Below are positions 16,212-23,917 of a stretch of DNA of 38,300 nucleotides, piece after piece; the stretch's first letter is position 1; the number at the start of each line of letters is the position of its first letter. A program made the translations under genes and the position numbers. The notes beneath the pieces were generated by a model. The model searched no databases. It saw only the letters and a program-made list of their open reading frames with translations, and was not told the DNA's origin. The stretch is taken from positions 1 to 38,300 of the forward strand of contig CALXDT010000110.1 in NCBI GenBank assembly GCA_944387125.1, read 5' to 3'. Source of the stretch: an uncultured Oscillospiraceae bacterium (GTDB lineage Bacteria; Bacillota; Clostridia; Oscillospirales; Oscillospiraceae).

Positions 16212-16253
16212 GTTTTCCTACCTTTTAGCATACCATGCCTGTCAAGCGGAGGC

Positions 16254-16286
16254 AAAGAAAAGGGGAGCCTGCCGATACAGACTCCC
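16254..16286 (-). terminator. Terminator for the small minus-strand gene
   Basis: On the minus strand GGGAGTCTG (16286-16278) pairs with CAGGCTCCC (16271-16263) through one G-U pair, with a six-base loop, then CTTTTCTTT. It separates the 76-codon gene from znuA. Confidence 0.7.
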
Positions 16287-16309
16287 TCTTATGTATGTAC
16301 GATATGAAC

Positions 16310-16540
16310 TTAGTGGTTCTCGATCCATTCGTTGACCTTGCTCTTGGCCAGACGCTTGATGTCCTCTGTGGGATAAATGGAAGCCTCTCCGCCGCCCACA
16401 TGCAGAAAGTACAGGCCTTCGGGAGTCTGATACAGATCTTCTTCATAGCCGGCAGGATCGCCCAGTTCGCCGCAGGAATACGCTTTGATCAGGGTAGCGG
16501 TCTCGGTGTCGTACTCTTTCTTGCAAATGATCTTCTTCAT
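16310..16540 (-). CDS. Small protein of unknown function
   Basis: 76 residues, no signal or membrane segment. The start KKIICKKEYDTETATLIKAYSCGE, the middle YEEDLYQTPEGLYFLHVGGGEASIY, and a Lys-rich helical end form a compact pattern. It resembles short Firmicutes proteins I know from memory that begin with a KRYDTETA-like stretch and are frequent near mobile elements. No function is known to me. ATG 16540 is preceded by AAGGAGGT 8 bases away. It has its own promoter and terminator, so it is a single-gene unit. Confidence 0.8.
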   Translation of the reverse strand: MKKIICKKEYDTETATLIKAYSCGELGDPAGYEEDLYQTPEGLYFLHVGGGEASIYPTEDIKRLAKSKVNEWIENH

Positions 16541-16579
16541 GGAATGAACCTCCTTTCTGGTTGGAATCAATACAAAAGT

Positions 16580-16607
16580 ATTATACACATATTTGTAAGG
16601 AAATCAA
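16580..16607 (-). promoter_or_regulatory. Promoter for the 76-codon gene
   Basis: On the minus strand TTGATT (16607-16602), 16-base spacer, TATAAT (16585-16580). The start codon lies 40 bases downstream. The stretch 16590-16786 otherwise holds only AT-rich DNA and the facing GNAT promoter. Confidence 0.62.
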
Positions 16608-16736
16608 GCCCTAATCAAGAAAAAGATGAATTTTTTACCAATAATTAGACGAACAATCAATTTGATAACCGGAAAAACCGGATTTGCTATGTTCAAAATG
16701 CACAAAAATTTGGCGGTTTTCGGAGAAAGCGCGCCC

Positions 16737-16765
16737 TTGCGTAAGGGACGTCAAAATGGTATGAT
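16737..16765 (+). promoter_or_regulatory. Possible promoter for the GNAT gene
   Basis: TTGCGT (16737-16742), 17 bases, TATGAT (16760-16765), 21 bases before the ATG. The -35 match is partial. Confidence 0.45.
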
Positions 16766-16786
16766 AAAGAAAAAGGAGGGGAGATC

Positions 16787-17428
16787 ATGCGGGATTTTCC
16801 GTTTTTCACCGGGGAATATGGGGTATCCAGCTTAACTTTGAAGGAGATCCCCTACCGGAAGACTGCCTATATCCGCATCCGGGAGGCGGCGCCTGAGAAC
16901 CTGTCCGCGCACTTGTCAGAATGCGTCGGCTTCTGCCGCATGGCCGGCGGGGAGCGGATCTATGCTGCCGGCCATGAACTTCTGGAAACCTATCCGCTGC
17001 ACACGGCGGTGCTGGAAATGGCAGGAACCGCCTGGGTGGACAAGACGCAGCTGGCCTGTTTGTTTCCTGTGACCCGGGAGACGGCGCCCCGGTGGCGGGA
17101 ATACTACAACCGTCGGATGGCACAGGTGGACAATGCCCAGACCCTGGAAGAACGGGACGAGCAGCGGCTGGCGGACAGCGCAGGCGCTTATTTTGTCCAT
17201 CGCAATGGCGTTTTGCTGGGCATCGGCTGGCTGCAGGATACCCGGCTGCTGGCCGTCGCGGCGGAGCCGGGGCAGGGAGTGCCGGTGATGCACACTCTGA
17301 TGTCCCTGGCGGAGGGCGCCGGAATGACCATGGAAGTGGCCTCCACCAACAGGCGCGCCATCCGCTTGTATGAAAAGCTGGGATTTTTGAAAACAAAAGA
17401 AATAGCCCGGTGGTACCGGGTGGGGTAA
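16787..17428 (+). CDS. GNAT family N-acetyltransferase
   Basis: 213 residues. The C-terminal half is a GNAT fold: GAYFVHRNGVLLGIGWL (near 130) provides the central strands, LAVAAEPGQGVPVMHTLM (near 152) the acetyl-CoA loop, and ASTNRRAIRLYEKLGF (near 184) the family-typical end. The acetyl-CoA loop reads PGQGVP instead of the usual RGxGxG/A, a slight departure. The N-terminal part (1-100) is not recognisable. The substrate is unknown. AAAGGAGGGG precedes the ATG. The gene is monocistronic by position. Confidence 0.85.
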   Translation: MRDFPFFTGEYGVSSLTLKEIPYRKTAYIRIREAAPENLSAHLSECVGFCRMAGGERIYAAGHELLETYPLHTAVLEMAGTAWVDKTQLACLFPVTRETAPRWREYYNRRMAQVDNAQTLEERDEQRLADSAGAYFVHRNGVLLGIGWLQDTRLLAVAAEPGQGVPVMHTLMSLAEGAGMTMEVASTNRRAIRLYEKLGFLKTKEIARWYRVG

Positions 17429-17466
17429 GCAGAAAGATAAACCTGCGAAAGACGTCAAGAAGCGGG

Positions 17467-17495
17467 TTGCTTTTTCCCGCCTTATCCGATATAAT
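17467..17495 (+). promoter_or_regulatory. Upstream promoter candidate for the cotH operon
   Basis: TTGCTT (17467-17472), 17 bases, TATAAT (17490-17495). It lies 153 bases before the cotH ATG and overlaps a weak GCGGG/CCCGC hairpin after the GNAT gene. Confidence 0.5.
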
Positions 17496-17539
17496 AAATG
17501 AAAATTTTACGCGTTTAGCCAAAAAAATCCAGCTGGAGG

Positions 17540-17568
17540 TTGACACAGATGATAATCCGGGATAGGCT
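17540..17568 (+). promoter_or_regulatory. Second promoter candidate for the cotH operon
   Basis: A perfect -35 TTGACA (17540-17545), 17 bases, weaker -10 TAGGCT (17563-17568). It lies 80 bases before the cotH start. Confidence 0.42.
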
Positions 17569-17647
17569 CTCAGCCAGACAGCCTTACTTCCCTGAATCCT
17601 TCCGGCGGGGCAGTGTTTTCATTTTTTGAGAAAGCAAAGGGGACGGT

Positions 17648-19612
17648 ATGAGACTGGGAAAATGGACAATACTGGCGCTTACGGCAGTTTTTGCGGCGAT
17701 GTTTATGGCGGCCGCGGTGGTGGAGCGAGCGGATGAAGAGGAGACAGACGCAGCCTTGGAAGAGACGACGAAAGTCTTGTTCTCGGTGCTGGCCTCTTCT
17801 CAGACGGGAAAGACCGAAGAAATTGCCTGCTGGCAGTCTGAGACGGAGGAATATTATATCTTTCTGCCCAGCTATGCCAGCCTTGACCGGGCGTCTTTCC
17901 GCATTCCGGAGGACAGCGGGGACATTTACCTCAACGGTGTGCTGCTGACCGACGGCATGGGCTGCGAAGGATTCGCGCTGGACACTGCGTATGACCTGTC
18001 CTGGGATGGGGAGCGCGGGAAACTTTGGTTTGTCCAATCCGGCAATGTGCCGACCATGTACATAGACGTGCGATCTGGCTCCATGGATTATATTCACGCC
18101 TCCAAGGACAACTGGGAGTTGGGAGCCATGCGGCTGTATGACAGTCATGGCGCTTCCCTCTGGGACGGAGAGCTGCAGTCCATCAACTGCCGCGGACAAT
18201 TTACCTGGTATGGGCCAAGGCAAAAGAAGCCCTACAGCCTGGAGCTGGCGGCTGCGGCAGATCTTCTGGATATGGGATTGGCAAAGGACTGGATTCTGCT
18301 GGCCAACGCCTATGATCCGTCCAATCTGAGAAACAAGATCGTCATGGATTTCGCACTGGAATGGGGGATGGCCTATTCTCCCCAATGCCGGTGGGTGGAT
18401 CTGTATCTCAACGGGAGCTATGCGGGGCTGTATCTGCTGTGCGAGCGGAATCAGGTGCATCCCCAACGGGTTGATCTGAAGGGAGATGTCCAGTTCCTGA
18501 TCAGCCGGGATTTGGAAGATCGGTTTCTTGAAAAGGGGTGCCCCTATGTGAAAACAGAGCTGGACGGGGATACCGCTTTGCGGATTCGCAGCTCCACCGT
18601 TTCCAACGATACGGTCAGGCAAATCTGTCAATCGGTGGAGAACGCCATTTCCGCGGAAGACGGAGTGGATCCTGTTACAGGGAAACACTATCGGGAGCGG
18701 ATCGATGAAGAATCCTGGGTCAAAAAGTATTTGATCGAAGAGGTGTTCGGCAATCTGGACGGGGGCAGGCTCAGTCATTTTTTTTACTACGACAGTGCCG
18801 ATGGTCAGGGGAAACTCTATGCCGGGCCGGTTTGGGATTACGATAGCAGCATGGCCAACCACCACAGTTACTGGTCCCAGAATCCGCAAATACTCTGGTG
18901 CATCCGGGAAGGATACAGGGGAACTCCCTGGTATACCCAGCTGTACTACCAGGAAGATTTTTATGACCTGCTGACCCGGACATATGGGTCAGAGGTTCTG
19001 CCCGGTATGCAGACCCTTCTGGACGAACAGCTGGACGCCTACCGGGAGCAGATTGCTCCGGCAGCGGAGGTGAACCAGATTCGCTGGCAAACATGGAACG
19101 ATTTGGATTTTGATCAGGCAGTTGAGGATATCCGGACATATCTGACCCAGCGGTTGGATTTTCTGACCGGATTTTGGCTGAAAGGGGAACCTTACTGCCT
19201 GGTTCGGGTGAGGGATTATAAAGAACCTGAGAGAGTGTTTGCAATCTCCCCCGGAGAGCTGCTGCCTGTCTCTCTTCCGGATCGCGAAAATGAGCATGGC
19301 ATCCGCGCCCTTGGGTGGATCAACGGGGATACCGGAGAAGCGTTTAACCCTGACGAACCGATCTACCAGGACATGACCCTGCTATTCACATATGAGGAGC
19401 TGAATCAGCAGCAGGAGCAGCCCTCGGCCGAGACCCAGGAGCCGACCCGGGAGCCGATTCAGGAGCCGGCCCAGGAGGAGATTCCCCTGCGCAGGCTGGC
19501 GATTCCGGCAGTGCTGGCGATGATGTTCCTGGGGATTCTGGGGGCAGACTACAGTCTGAGACGAAAGGAGCGCAGCGCACGGGATGGACAAACAGAGAAA
19601 ATATCGTCATGA
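17648..19612 (+). CDS. CotH kinase family membrane protein
   Basis: 654 residues with an N-terminal hydrophobic signal/anchor (5-25) and a second membrane segment near the C-terminus (about 617-637), followed by a basic tail (RRKERSARD). The bulk is therefore predicted outside the membrane. A CotH domain spans roughly 175-410: CRGQFTWYGPRQKKPYSLEL, DWILLANAYDPSNLRNK, WVDLYLNGSYAGLYLLCERNQ, and the metal-binding AGPVWDYDSSMAN. CotH in Bacillus is an atypical kinase phosphorylating spore coat proteins. A Pro/Glu/Gln-rich linker (about 585-612) precedes the second membrane segment. Its end overlaps the VTC gene by 29 bases. The start follows AAAGGGGACGGT. Confidence 0.88.
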   Translation: MRLGKWTILALTAVFAAMFMAAAVVERADEEETDAALEETTKVLFSVLASSQTGKTEEIACWQSETEEYYIFLPSYASLDRASFRIPEDSGDIYLNGVLLTDGMGCEGFALDTAYDLSWDGERGKLWFVQSGNVPTMYIDVRSGSMDYIHASKDNWELGAMRLYDSHGASLWDGELQSINCRGQFTWYGPRQKKPYSLELAAAADLLDMGLAKDWILLANAYDPSNLRNKIVMDFALEWGMAYSPQCRWVDLYLNGSYAGLYLLCERNQVHPQRVDLKGDVQFLISRDLEDRFLEKGCPYVKTELDGDTALRIRSSTVSNDTVRQICQSVENAISAEDGVDPVTGKHYRERIDEESWVKKYLIEEVFGNLDGGRLSHFFYYDSADGQGKLYAGPVWDYDSSMANHHSYWSQNPQILWCIREGYRGTPWYTQLYYQEDFYDLLTRTYGSEVLPGMQTLLDEQLDAYREQIAPAAEVNQIRWQTWNDLDFDQAVEDIRTYLTQRLDFLTGFWLKGEPYCLVRVRDYKEPERVFAISPGELLPVSLPDRENEHGIRALGWINGDTGEAFNPDEPIYQDMTLLFTYEELNQQQEQPSAETQEPTREPIQEPAQEEIPLRRLAIPAVLAMMFLGILGADYSLRRKERSARDGQTEKISS

Positions 19613-20276
19613 GCTGAAATATCCCATCAGCCTGGGGCAGGGGCAGATGCTCCAAAACCGGATCAACCATCTGCTCCCGATGGACGTTCACGCGTCGGGA
19701 TCCGGAAAATACGTTATCCGCAGTCTGTACTTTGACGACTATGAAGACGCCTGCTTCCGGGAAAACGAAGACGGCACAGATCCCAGGGAAAAGTTCCGGA
19801 TCCGGATCTACAATCATTCCCTTGAACGGATTACCCTGGAGTGTAAGCGGAAGGAACGGGGAATGAATTACAAAACCGCCTGTCCCCTGAACCTTGAACA
19901 GACCCGGATCCTGATGTCCGGCAAGCCCCTGCCGGACATTGCCCGGCAGCCTCCGCTGCTGCAGAAGCTCACGGCGCTGATGCTCACCCGGGGAATGCGC
20001 CCGGTGGTAATCGTGGAATACCAACGGATTCCCTATGTATATCAAAACGGAAATGTCCGGGTGACGCTGGACAGCAATATCGCGTCATCGTCCGCGGTGA
20101 GCCGGTTTCTGGATCCTGTGATCCCCACGCGGCCGGTGATGCCCCTGGGGCAGCAGTTGCTGGAAGTGAAGTACGACGAATATCTGCCGGACTTTATTTA
20201 CCGGAACCTGCAGCTGGAAAACCTCAGACAAACAGCGTTTTCCAAATACTATATTTGCCGGCGATACACGAGATAA
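19584..20276 (+). CDS. VTC-domain protein (polyphosphate polymerase-like tunnel enzyme)
   Basis: 230-residue cytosolic protein of the triphosphate tunnel metalloenzyme superfamily, VTC type. In yeast Vtc4 this domain makes polyphosphate from ATP inside a basic tunnel. The tunnel residues seem preserved: RHELKY (7-12), YVIRSLYFDD (near 43), KFRIRIYNH (near 70), ITLECKRKERG (near 83), VIVEYQR (near 142), VRVTLD (near 158), LLEVKYDEYLPD (near 192) and FSKYY near the end. No membrane segment. It overlaps cotH and precedes the DUF4956 gene by 13 bases, so the three are surely one operon. Enzymatic activity in bacteria of this type is inferred. Confidence 0.87.
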   Translation: MDKQRKYRHELKYPISLGQGQMLQNRINHLLPMDVHASGSGKYVIRSLYFDDYEDACFRENEDGTDPREKFRIRIYNHSLERITLECKRKERGMNYKTACPLNLEQTRILMSGKPLPDIARQPPLLQKLTALMLTRGMRPVVIVEYQRIPYVYQNGNVRVTLDSNIASSSAVSRFLDPVIPTRPVMPLGQQLLEVKYDEYLPDFIYRNLQLENLRQTAFSKYYICRRYTR

Positions 20277-20289
20277 GGAGAAAAGAGTT

Positions 20290-20964
20290 ATGCATTTCAG
20301 TGATATTTTCAAGAAATCCTTTTTGGAAGGATTCGCGTCTACGGAGATCACCACAGTCACGGTGCTGTCGGCCATAGCCGTTGCCAGCGCCATTGCCCTG
20401 TACATCTTCTTTGTCTACCGGGTCGTTACCCGCAAGACCTTTTATTCCAAGAACTTCAACATTTCCCTGGCGGGAATCACGGTGATCACGGCCGCTTTGA
20501 TTCTGACCATGCAGTCCAGCGTGGTAATTTCCCTGGGCATGGTGGGCGCATTGTCCATTGTGCGGTTCCGCACGGCGATCAAGGATCCCATGGATCTGAT
20601 GTTCCTGTTCTGGTCCATCAGCGTGGGCATCATCTGCGGCGCGGGTCTTGCGCAGGTGGCGGTGATTCTGTCCATCGTGGTAACAGTGGGCATTTTTATC
20701 CTGGATCGGCTGCCAGTGGCCAGAGCGCCTATGATCCTGGTGGTCAACGCCAGCGATCTGGACGCGGAAGAGGCTGTGACCAACGCGGTCAAGCCCTTTG
20801 CGGGACATTACCGGGTCAAGTCCAGAAATATGACGGAAAGCTCCCTGGATCTGGTATTGGAGCTGCGCACCGCCCAGGGCAGCAGCCTGGTACGCGCGGT
20901 GATGGCCCTGGAGGGCGTGACCTCCGTCTCCCTGCTGTCCCACGATGGGGAAGTAACGTTCTGA
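20290..20964 (+). CDS. DUF4956 family membrane protein
   Basis: 224 residues with about four or five membrane segments (roughly 20-42, 58-75, 76-90, 102-120, 122-140) and a soluble C-terminal domain of about 75 residues. The core GALSIVRFRTAIKDPMDLMFLFWSISVGIICGAG is the DUF4956 hallmark; here I cite its parts VRFRTAIKDP and FLFWSISVGI. The arrangement recalls MgtC-like proteins. The function is unknown. It is the last gene of the CotH-VTC operon, a grouping known in other Firmicutes. AAGGAGAAAAG precedes the start. Confidence 0.87.
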   Translation: MHFSDIFKKSFLEGFASTEITTVTVLSAIAVASAIALYIFFVYRVVTRKTFYSKNFNISLAGITVITAALILTMQSSVVISLGMVGALSIVRFRTAIKDPMDLMFLFWSISVGIICGAGLAQVAVILSIVVTVGIFILDRLPVARAPMILVVNASDLDAEEAVTNAVKPFAGHYRVKSRNMTESSLDLVLELRTAQGSSLVRAVMALEGVTSVSLLSHDGEVTF

Positions 20965-20993
20965 CCACGTTAAAAACTGTATGGGAAAAATAC

Positions 20994-21022
20994 TTGACAC
21001 CGGGGGTTGGACGTGGTATAAT
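20994..21022 (+). promoter_or_regulatory. Consensus promoter for ylxM-ffh
   Basis: TTGACA (20994-20999), 17 bases, TATAAT (21017-21022), an exact consensus. The ylxM ATG is 43 bases downstream. Confidence 0.88.
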
Positions 21023-21034
21023 ACCACCCGGTGT
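20997..21034. promoter_or_regulatory. Nested palindromes covering the ylxM-ffh promoter
   Basis: An outer inverted repeat ACACCGGG (20997-21004) / CCCGGTGT (21027-21034) encloses an inner perfect palindrome GTGGTAT-A-ATACCAC (21013-21027) centred on the -10 box. This could be an operator for a dimeric repressor. YlxM, encoded first in the operon, has a helix-turn-helix and is an obvious but untested candidate for binding. Confidence 0.5.
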
Positions 21035-21065
21035 TAAGGAATGATACTTTACAGGGAGAACGCCC

Positions 21066-21413
21066 ATGGACGACGCATTGGAACTGATCCTGCTGTATGA
21101 CTATTACGGCGGCCTGCTTACCCACCGGATGCAGGAATGCTTTGAGATGCGCTACAACCAGGATCTTTCTTTGAGCGAGATCGGCCAGAATCTGGGGATC
21201 AGCCGCCAGGGCGTTCACGACAATCTCAGCCGGGCAGAGGCGCTGCTGCGGAATATGGAGGAAAAGACCGGCTGTCTCCGCCGGGATCGTGCCTGCCGCA
21301 AAGCGGCGAAGAGCATCCGGAAGGCCGCCCGGGCGCTGCTTGCCCATCCGGATACCAACGTAAATGCTCTGGCAGAAGAGATCCTCTCTGATGTTCGGGC
21401 GCTTGAGGAGTAA
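21066..21413 (+). CDS. ylxM: YlxM family SRP-associated helix-turn-helix protein
   Basis: 115-residue UPF0122/YlxM protein, always near ffh in Firmicutes and reported to interact with SRP in streptococci. The N-terminal half is a sigma region 4-like helix-turn-helix: LLTHRMQECFEMRYNQDLSLSEIGQ (cited as parts FEMRYNQDLSLSEIGQNLG and ISRQGVHDNLSRAE). The C-terminal half is helical and basic. Start after GGGAGAA. It precedes ffh by three bases and is transcribed from a consensus promoter that contains a palindrome, which suggests possible self-control. Confidence 0.92.
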   Translation: MDDALELILLYDYYGGLLTHRMQECFEMRYNQDLSLSEIGQNLGISRQGVHDNLSRAEALLRNMEEKTGCLRRDRACRKAAKSIRKAARALLAHPDTNVNALAEEILSDVRALEE

Positions 21414-21416
21414 GCT

Positions 21417-22766
21417 ATGGCATTTGAAGGCTTAACTGAAAAAATATCCGCTACCTTCAAAAAGCTCCGGGGCAAAGGCCGTCTGAAAGAGGCCGATGTG
21501 AAGGAGGCCATGCGGGAGATCCGCATGGCGCTGCTGGAAGCGGACGTAAGCTATAAAGTGGTGAAGGACTTTACCAAGTCTGTCACCGAGCGGTGCGTGG
21601 GCGCCGATGTGCTGGAATCCCTGACCCCCGCCCAGATGATTGTGAAGATCGTCAACGAGGAGCTGTGCAAGCTCATGGGCAGCGATACCAAGCACCTGAC
21701 CATCAACCCCAACGGACCCACGGTGGTGATGCTGGTGGGGCTTCAGGGCGCTGGCAAGACTACCAACGGCTCCAAGCTGGCCGGTCTGCAGAAGCGCCAG
21801 GGGCGGAACCCTTTGTTGGTGGCCTGCGACATTTACCGTCCCGCGGCCATTACGCAGCTGAAGGTCTGCGGCGAGAAGCTGGGGATCCCGGTGTTTGAAA
21901 AGGGCACCCAGGATCCGGTGCAGACCGCCAAGGAGGCTGTGCTCTATGCCCGCCAGCGGGGCTATGACATGGTATTGCTGGATACCGCGGGCCGTCTCCA
22001 CATAGACGAAACGCTGATGACGGAATTGAAGAACATTAAAGCCGCTGTCAAGCCCGATGAGATCATGCTGGTTGTGGACGCCATGACCGGCCAGGACGCG
22101 GTAAACGCCGCCCAGAGCTTCAATGAGTGGCTGGACATCGATTCGGTGATGCTCTCCAAGCTGGACGGCGACGCCCGGGGTGGCGCTGCGCTGTCCGTCC
22201 GTGCCATTACCGGCAAGCCCATCAAATTTGCCGGCACCGGTGAAAAGCTGGAGGATATTGAACCCTTCCATCCCGATCGGATGGCCAATCGGATCCTGGG
22301 CATGGGGGATGTGCTTACCCTTATCGAGAAGGCGGAAAAGGCCTACGACGCCAAGAAGGCCGCCGAAATGGAGAGCAAGCTCAAATCCAACAAATTTACC
22401 CTCCAGGATTTCTACGATCAGATGGTGCAGATGAAGTCCATGGGTTCCATGGAAGAGATCCTTGCCCAGATGCCCGGCGGGGCAAATCTGAAGGGGGTCA
22501 AGCTGGATGAAAAGGCCATGGCGCATACGGAAGCCATTATCCTGTCCATGACGCCCAAGGAGCGGGAAAAGCCTGAAATCATCGGCGCCAGCCGGAAAAA
22601 GCGCATTGCCGCCGGCGCCGGGGTGCGGGTGGAGGATGTGAACCGGCTGCTGAAATCCTTTGAGCAGATGCGAAAACTTTTGAAGCAGTTCTCCGGACCG
22701 GGGATGGGTAAGAAAATGAAGCGCATGCGGGGCATTGGCGGCTTCGGCGGCTTCCCCGGCTTCTGA
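21417..22766 (+). CDS. ffh: Signal recognition particle protein Ffh
   Basis: 449-residue SRP54 GTPase that binds signal sequences and 4.5S/6S RNA. N domain 1-90; G domain with P-loop GLQGAGKTT (near 107), DTAGRLHID (near 187), and SKLDGDARGG (near 245); M domain from about 300, rich in Met, with RKKRIAAGAGVRVEDVNRLLKSFEQM (cited as RKKRIAAGAG) binding SRP RNA. The C-terminus GGFGGFPGF is typical. It follows ylxM immediately. The SRP RNA gene is not in this window. Confidence 0.97.
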   Translation: MAFEGLTEKISATFKKLRGKGRLKEADVKEAMREIRMALLEADVSYKVVKDFTKSVTERCVGADVLESLTPAQMIVKIVNEELCKLMGSDTKHLTINPNGPTVVMLVGLQGAGKTTNGSKLAGLQKRQGRNPLLVACDIYRPAAITQLKVCGEKLGIPVFEKGTQDPVQTAKEAVLYARQRGYDMVLLDTAGRLHIDETLMTELKNIKAAVKPDEIMLVVDAMTGQDAVNAAQSFNEWLDIDSVMLSKLDGDARGGAALSVRAITGKPIKFAGTGEKLEDIEPFHPDRMANRILGMGDVLTLIEKAEKAYDAKKAAEMESKLKSNKFTLQDFYDQMVQMKSMGSMEEILAQMPGGANLKGVKLDEKAMAHTEAIILSMTPKEREKPEIIGASRKKRIAAGAGVRVEDVNRLLKSFEQMRKLLKQFSGPGMGKKMKRMRGIGGFGGFPGF

Positions 22767-22794
22767 CGGCTGAAAGGCCTGTGTTCGTTCGCTG

Positions 22795-22809
22795 AAAGCA
22801 AATTGCTTT
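22795..22809. repeat. Perfect short palindrome between ffh and rpsP
   Basis: AAAGCAA-A-TTGCTTT (22795-22809), 45 bases before the rpsP start. It could be an operator or a small RNA hairpin. A TATAGA lies just downstream but no good -35 is present, so I do not call a promoter. Confidence 0.35.
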
Positions 22810-22853
22810 GCGATATAGATTTTTTCAGATTATTTTATGGAGGTGAAACTCTC

Positions 22854-23093
22854 ATGGTTAAGATCAGACTGAGAAGAATGGGTGCTAAGAAGGCTCCTTT
22901 CTACCGGATCGTGGTTGCCGACTCCCGTTCTCCCCGGGATGGCCGGTGCATTGAAGAGATCGGCACTTACAATCCCCTGACCGAGCCCGCCACCATCACT
23001 GTGGACGCGGAGAAGGCCCAGACCTGGATCAAGAACGGCGCACAGCCCACCGATACTGTCCGCGGCCTGCTGAAGAACGCCGGCGTTCTGTAA
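22854..23093 (+). CDS. rpsP: 30S ribosomal protein S16
   Basis: 79-residue bS16, an early 30S assembly protein. Hallmarks are [40 protein letters not shown] and the C-terminal [16 protein letters not shown]. The start at 22854 follows GGAGGTGA; an upstream in-frame ATG at 22803 has no ribosome binding site. Order rpsP-khpA-rimM-trmD is the classical Gram-positive cluster. Confidence 0.97.
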   Translation: MVKIRLRRMGAKKAPFYRIVVADSRSPRDGRCIEEIGTYNPLTEPATITVDAEKAQTWIKNGAQPTDTVRGLLKNAGVL

Positions 23094-23115
23094 GATCCCA
23101 AAGGAGAATCCTGCA

Positions 23116-23346
23116 ATGAAAGAACTTTTGCTGTATATGGCAAAGAATCTGGTGGATGATCCTGAGGCAGTTACCGTGACCGAAATCGAGGACGAGGACG
23201 GCAAGGTGCTGGAGCTGCGTGTCGCTGAGGGCGACATGGGTAAGGTGATTGGCCGCCAGGGACGGATTGCGAAAGAAATCCGCGTCATAATTAAGACTGT
23301 TGCCCAGCGCACCGGCGAAAAGGTCACGGTCGAAATCGTGGATTAA
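23116..23346 (+). CDS. khpA: KH-domain RNA-binding protein KhpA
   Basis: 76-residue YlqC/KhpA protein with one KH domain: VIGRQGRIAKEIRVIIKTVA (near 46-65) carries the GxxG loop. KhpA pairs with KhpB in other Gram-positives and binds many RNAs, affecting cell elongation. KhpB is not in the window. AAAGGAG precedes the start, 22 bases after rpsP. A hairpin with T-rich tail follows. Confidence 0.93.
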   Translation: MKELLLYMAKNLVDDPEAVTVTEIEDEDGKVLELRVAEGDMGKVIGRQGRIAKEIRVIIKTVAQRTGEKVTVEIVD

Positions 23347-23352
23347 ACGTGG

Positions 23353-23390
23353 ATGCGTGACGGCTCGTCACGCATTTTCGCTTTTTCGGG
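23353..23390 (+). terminator. Hairpin between khpA and rimM
   Basis: ATGCGTGACG (23353-23362), loop GCT, CGTCACGCAT (23366-23375), then TTTCGCTTTTT. A perfect 10-bp stem with a T-rich tail. No promoter is obvious before rimM, so it may be a partial terminator that lowers rimM-trmD expression relative to rpsP. Confidence 0.6.
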
Positions 23391-23425
23391 CAATTGCCCA
23401 TTGATGTTATCCTGGAGGAAGCAAT

Positions 23426-23917
23426 ATGAGACTGCCATTTATTGAAGCCGGTGAAATCGTCACCACCCATGGAGTCCGGGGAGAAGTGAAGGTTCTCTCC
23501 TGGCTGGATTCCCCGGAACTGCTGACGGAATTCAACCGCTGCCGGATCGACGGCAGGGAATTTGCCATGGATGCCGTCCGGGTTCAGAAGACCTGCAATC
23601 TGGTGAAGCTCCGGGGGATCGATACTGTAGAGCAGGCCCAGTCCCTGCGGGGAAAGACCCTGGAGATTTACCGGGAGGATGTGGATCCCGAAGTGATTTT
23701 CGCGGGGGATCTGGTGGGCGTGGAGGTGTTCGCCCAGGGGGAATCCATTGGCAGGATCGCGCAGGTGCTGGACTACCCGGGCAATGCGGTGTATGTGGTC
23801 AAGGGCGCCTTTGAATACATGATCCCTGCGGTGAAGCAGTTTATCCTCTCCACCGACCTGGAGGGGAACCGGATGGAAGTCAAGCTCCTGGAAGGGATGC
23901 GCAGCGATGAGAATTGA
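23426..23917 (+). CDS. rimM: Ribosome maturation factor RimM
   Basis: 163-residue 30S assembly factor that acts on the 16S 3' domain. N-terminal RimM domain (EAGEIVTTHGVRGEVKVLSW cited as VTTHGVRGEVKV, near 13-24) and C-terminal PRC-barrel (DLVGVEVFAQGESIG, near 97). Normal length. GGAGGAAG precedes the start. Its last 11 bases overlap trmD. Confidence 0.94.
   Translation: MRLPFIEAGEIVTTHGVRGEVKVLSWLDSPELLTEFNRCRIDGREFAMDAVRVQKTCNLVKLRGIDTVEQAQSLRGKTLEIYREDVDPEVIFAGDLVGVEVFAQGESIGRIAQVLDYPGNAVYVVKGAFEYMIPAVKQFILSTDLEGNRMEVKLLEGMRSDEN

Noticed and set aside
16227..16245. TTGACA on the minus strand upstream of znuA as a promoter
   Set aside because: No -10 box lies at a proper distance; TATGCT is only 7 bases away, and a start from it would leave almost no leader. 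No convincing Zur palindrome is present.
16626..16835. A 69-codon frame before the GNAT gene
   Set aside because: No ribosome binding site, AT-rich non-coding character, and it overlaps the GNAT promoter and start in another frame.
17455..17485. GCGGG/CCCGC hairpin after the GNAT gene as a terminator
   Set aside because: The stem has only five pairs and the T run lies in the loop rather than after it.
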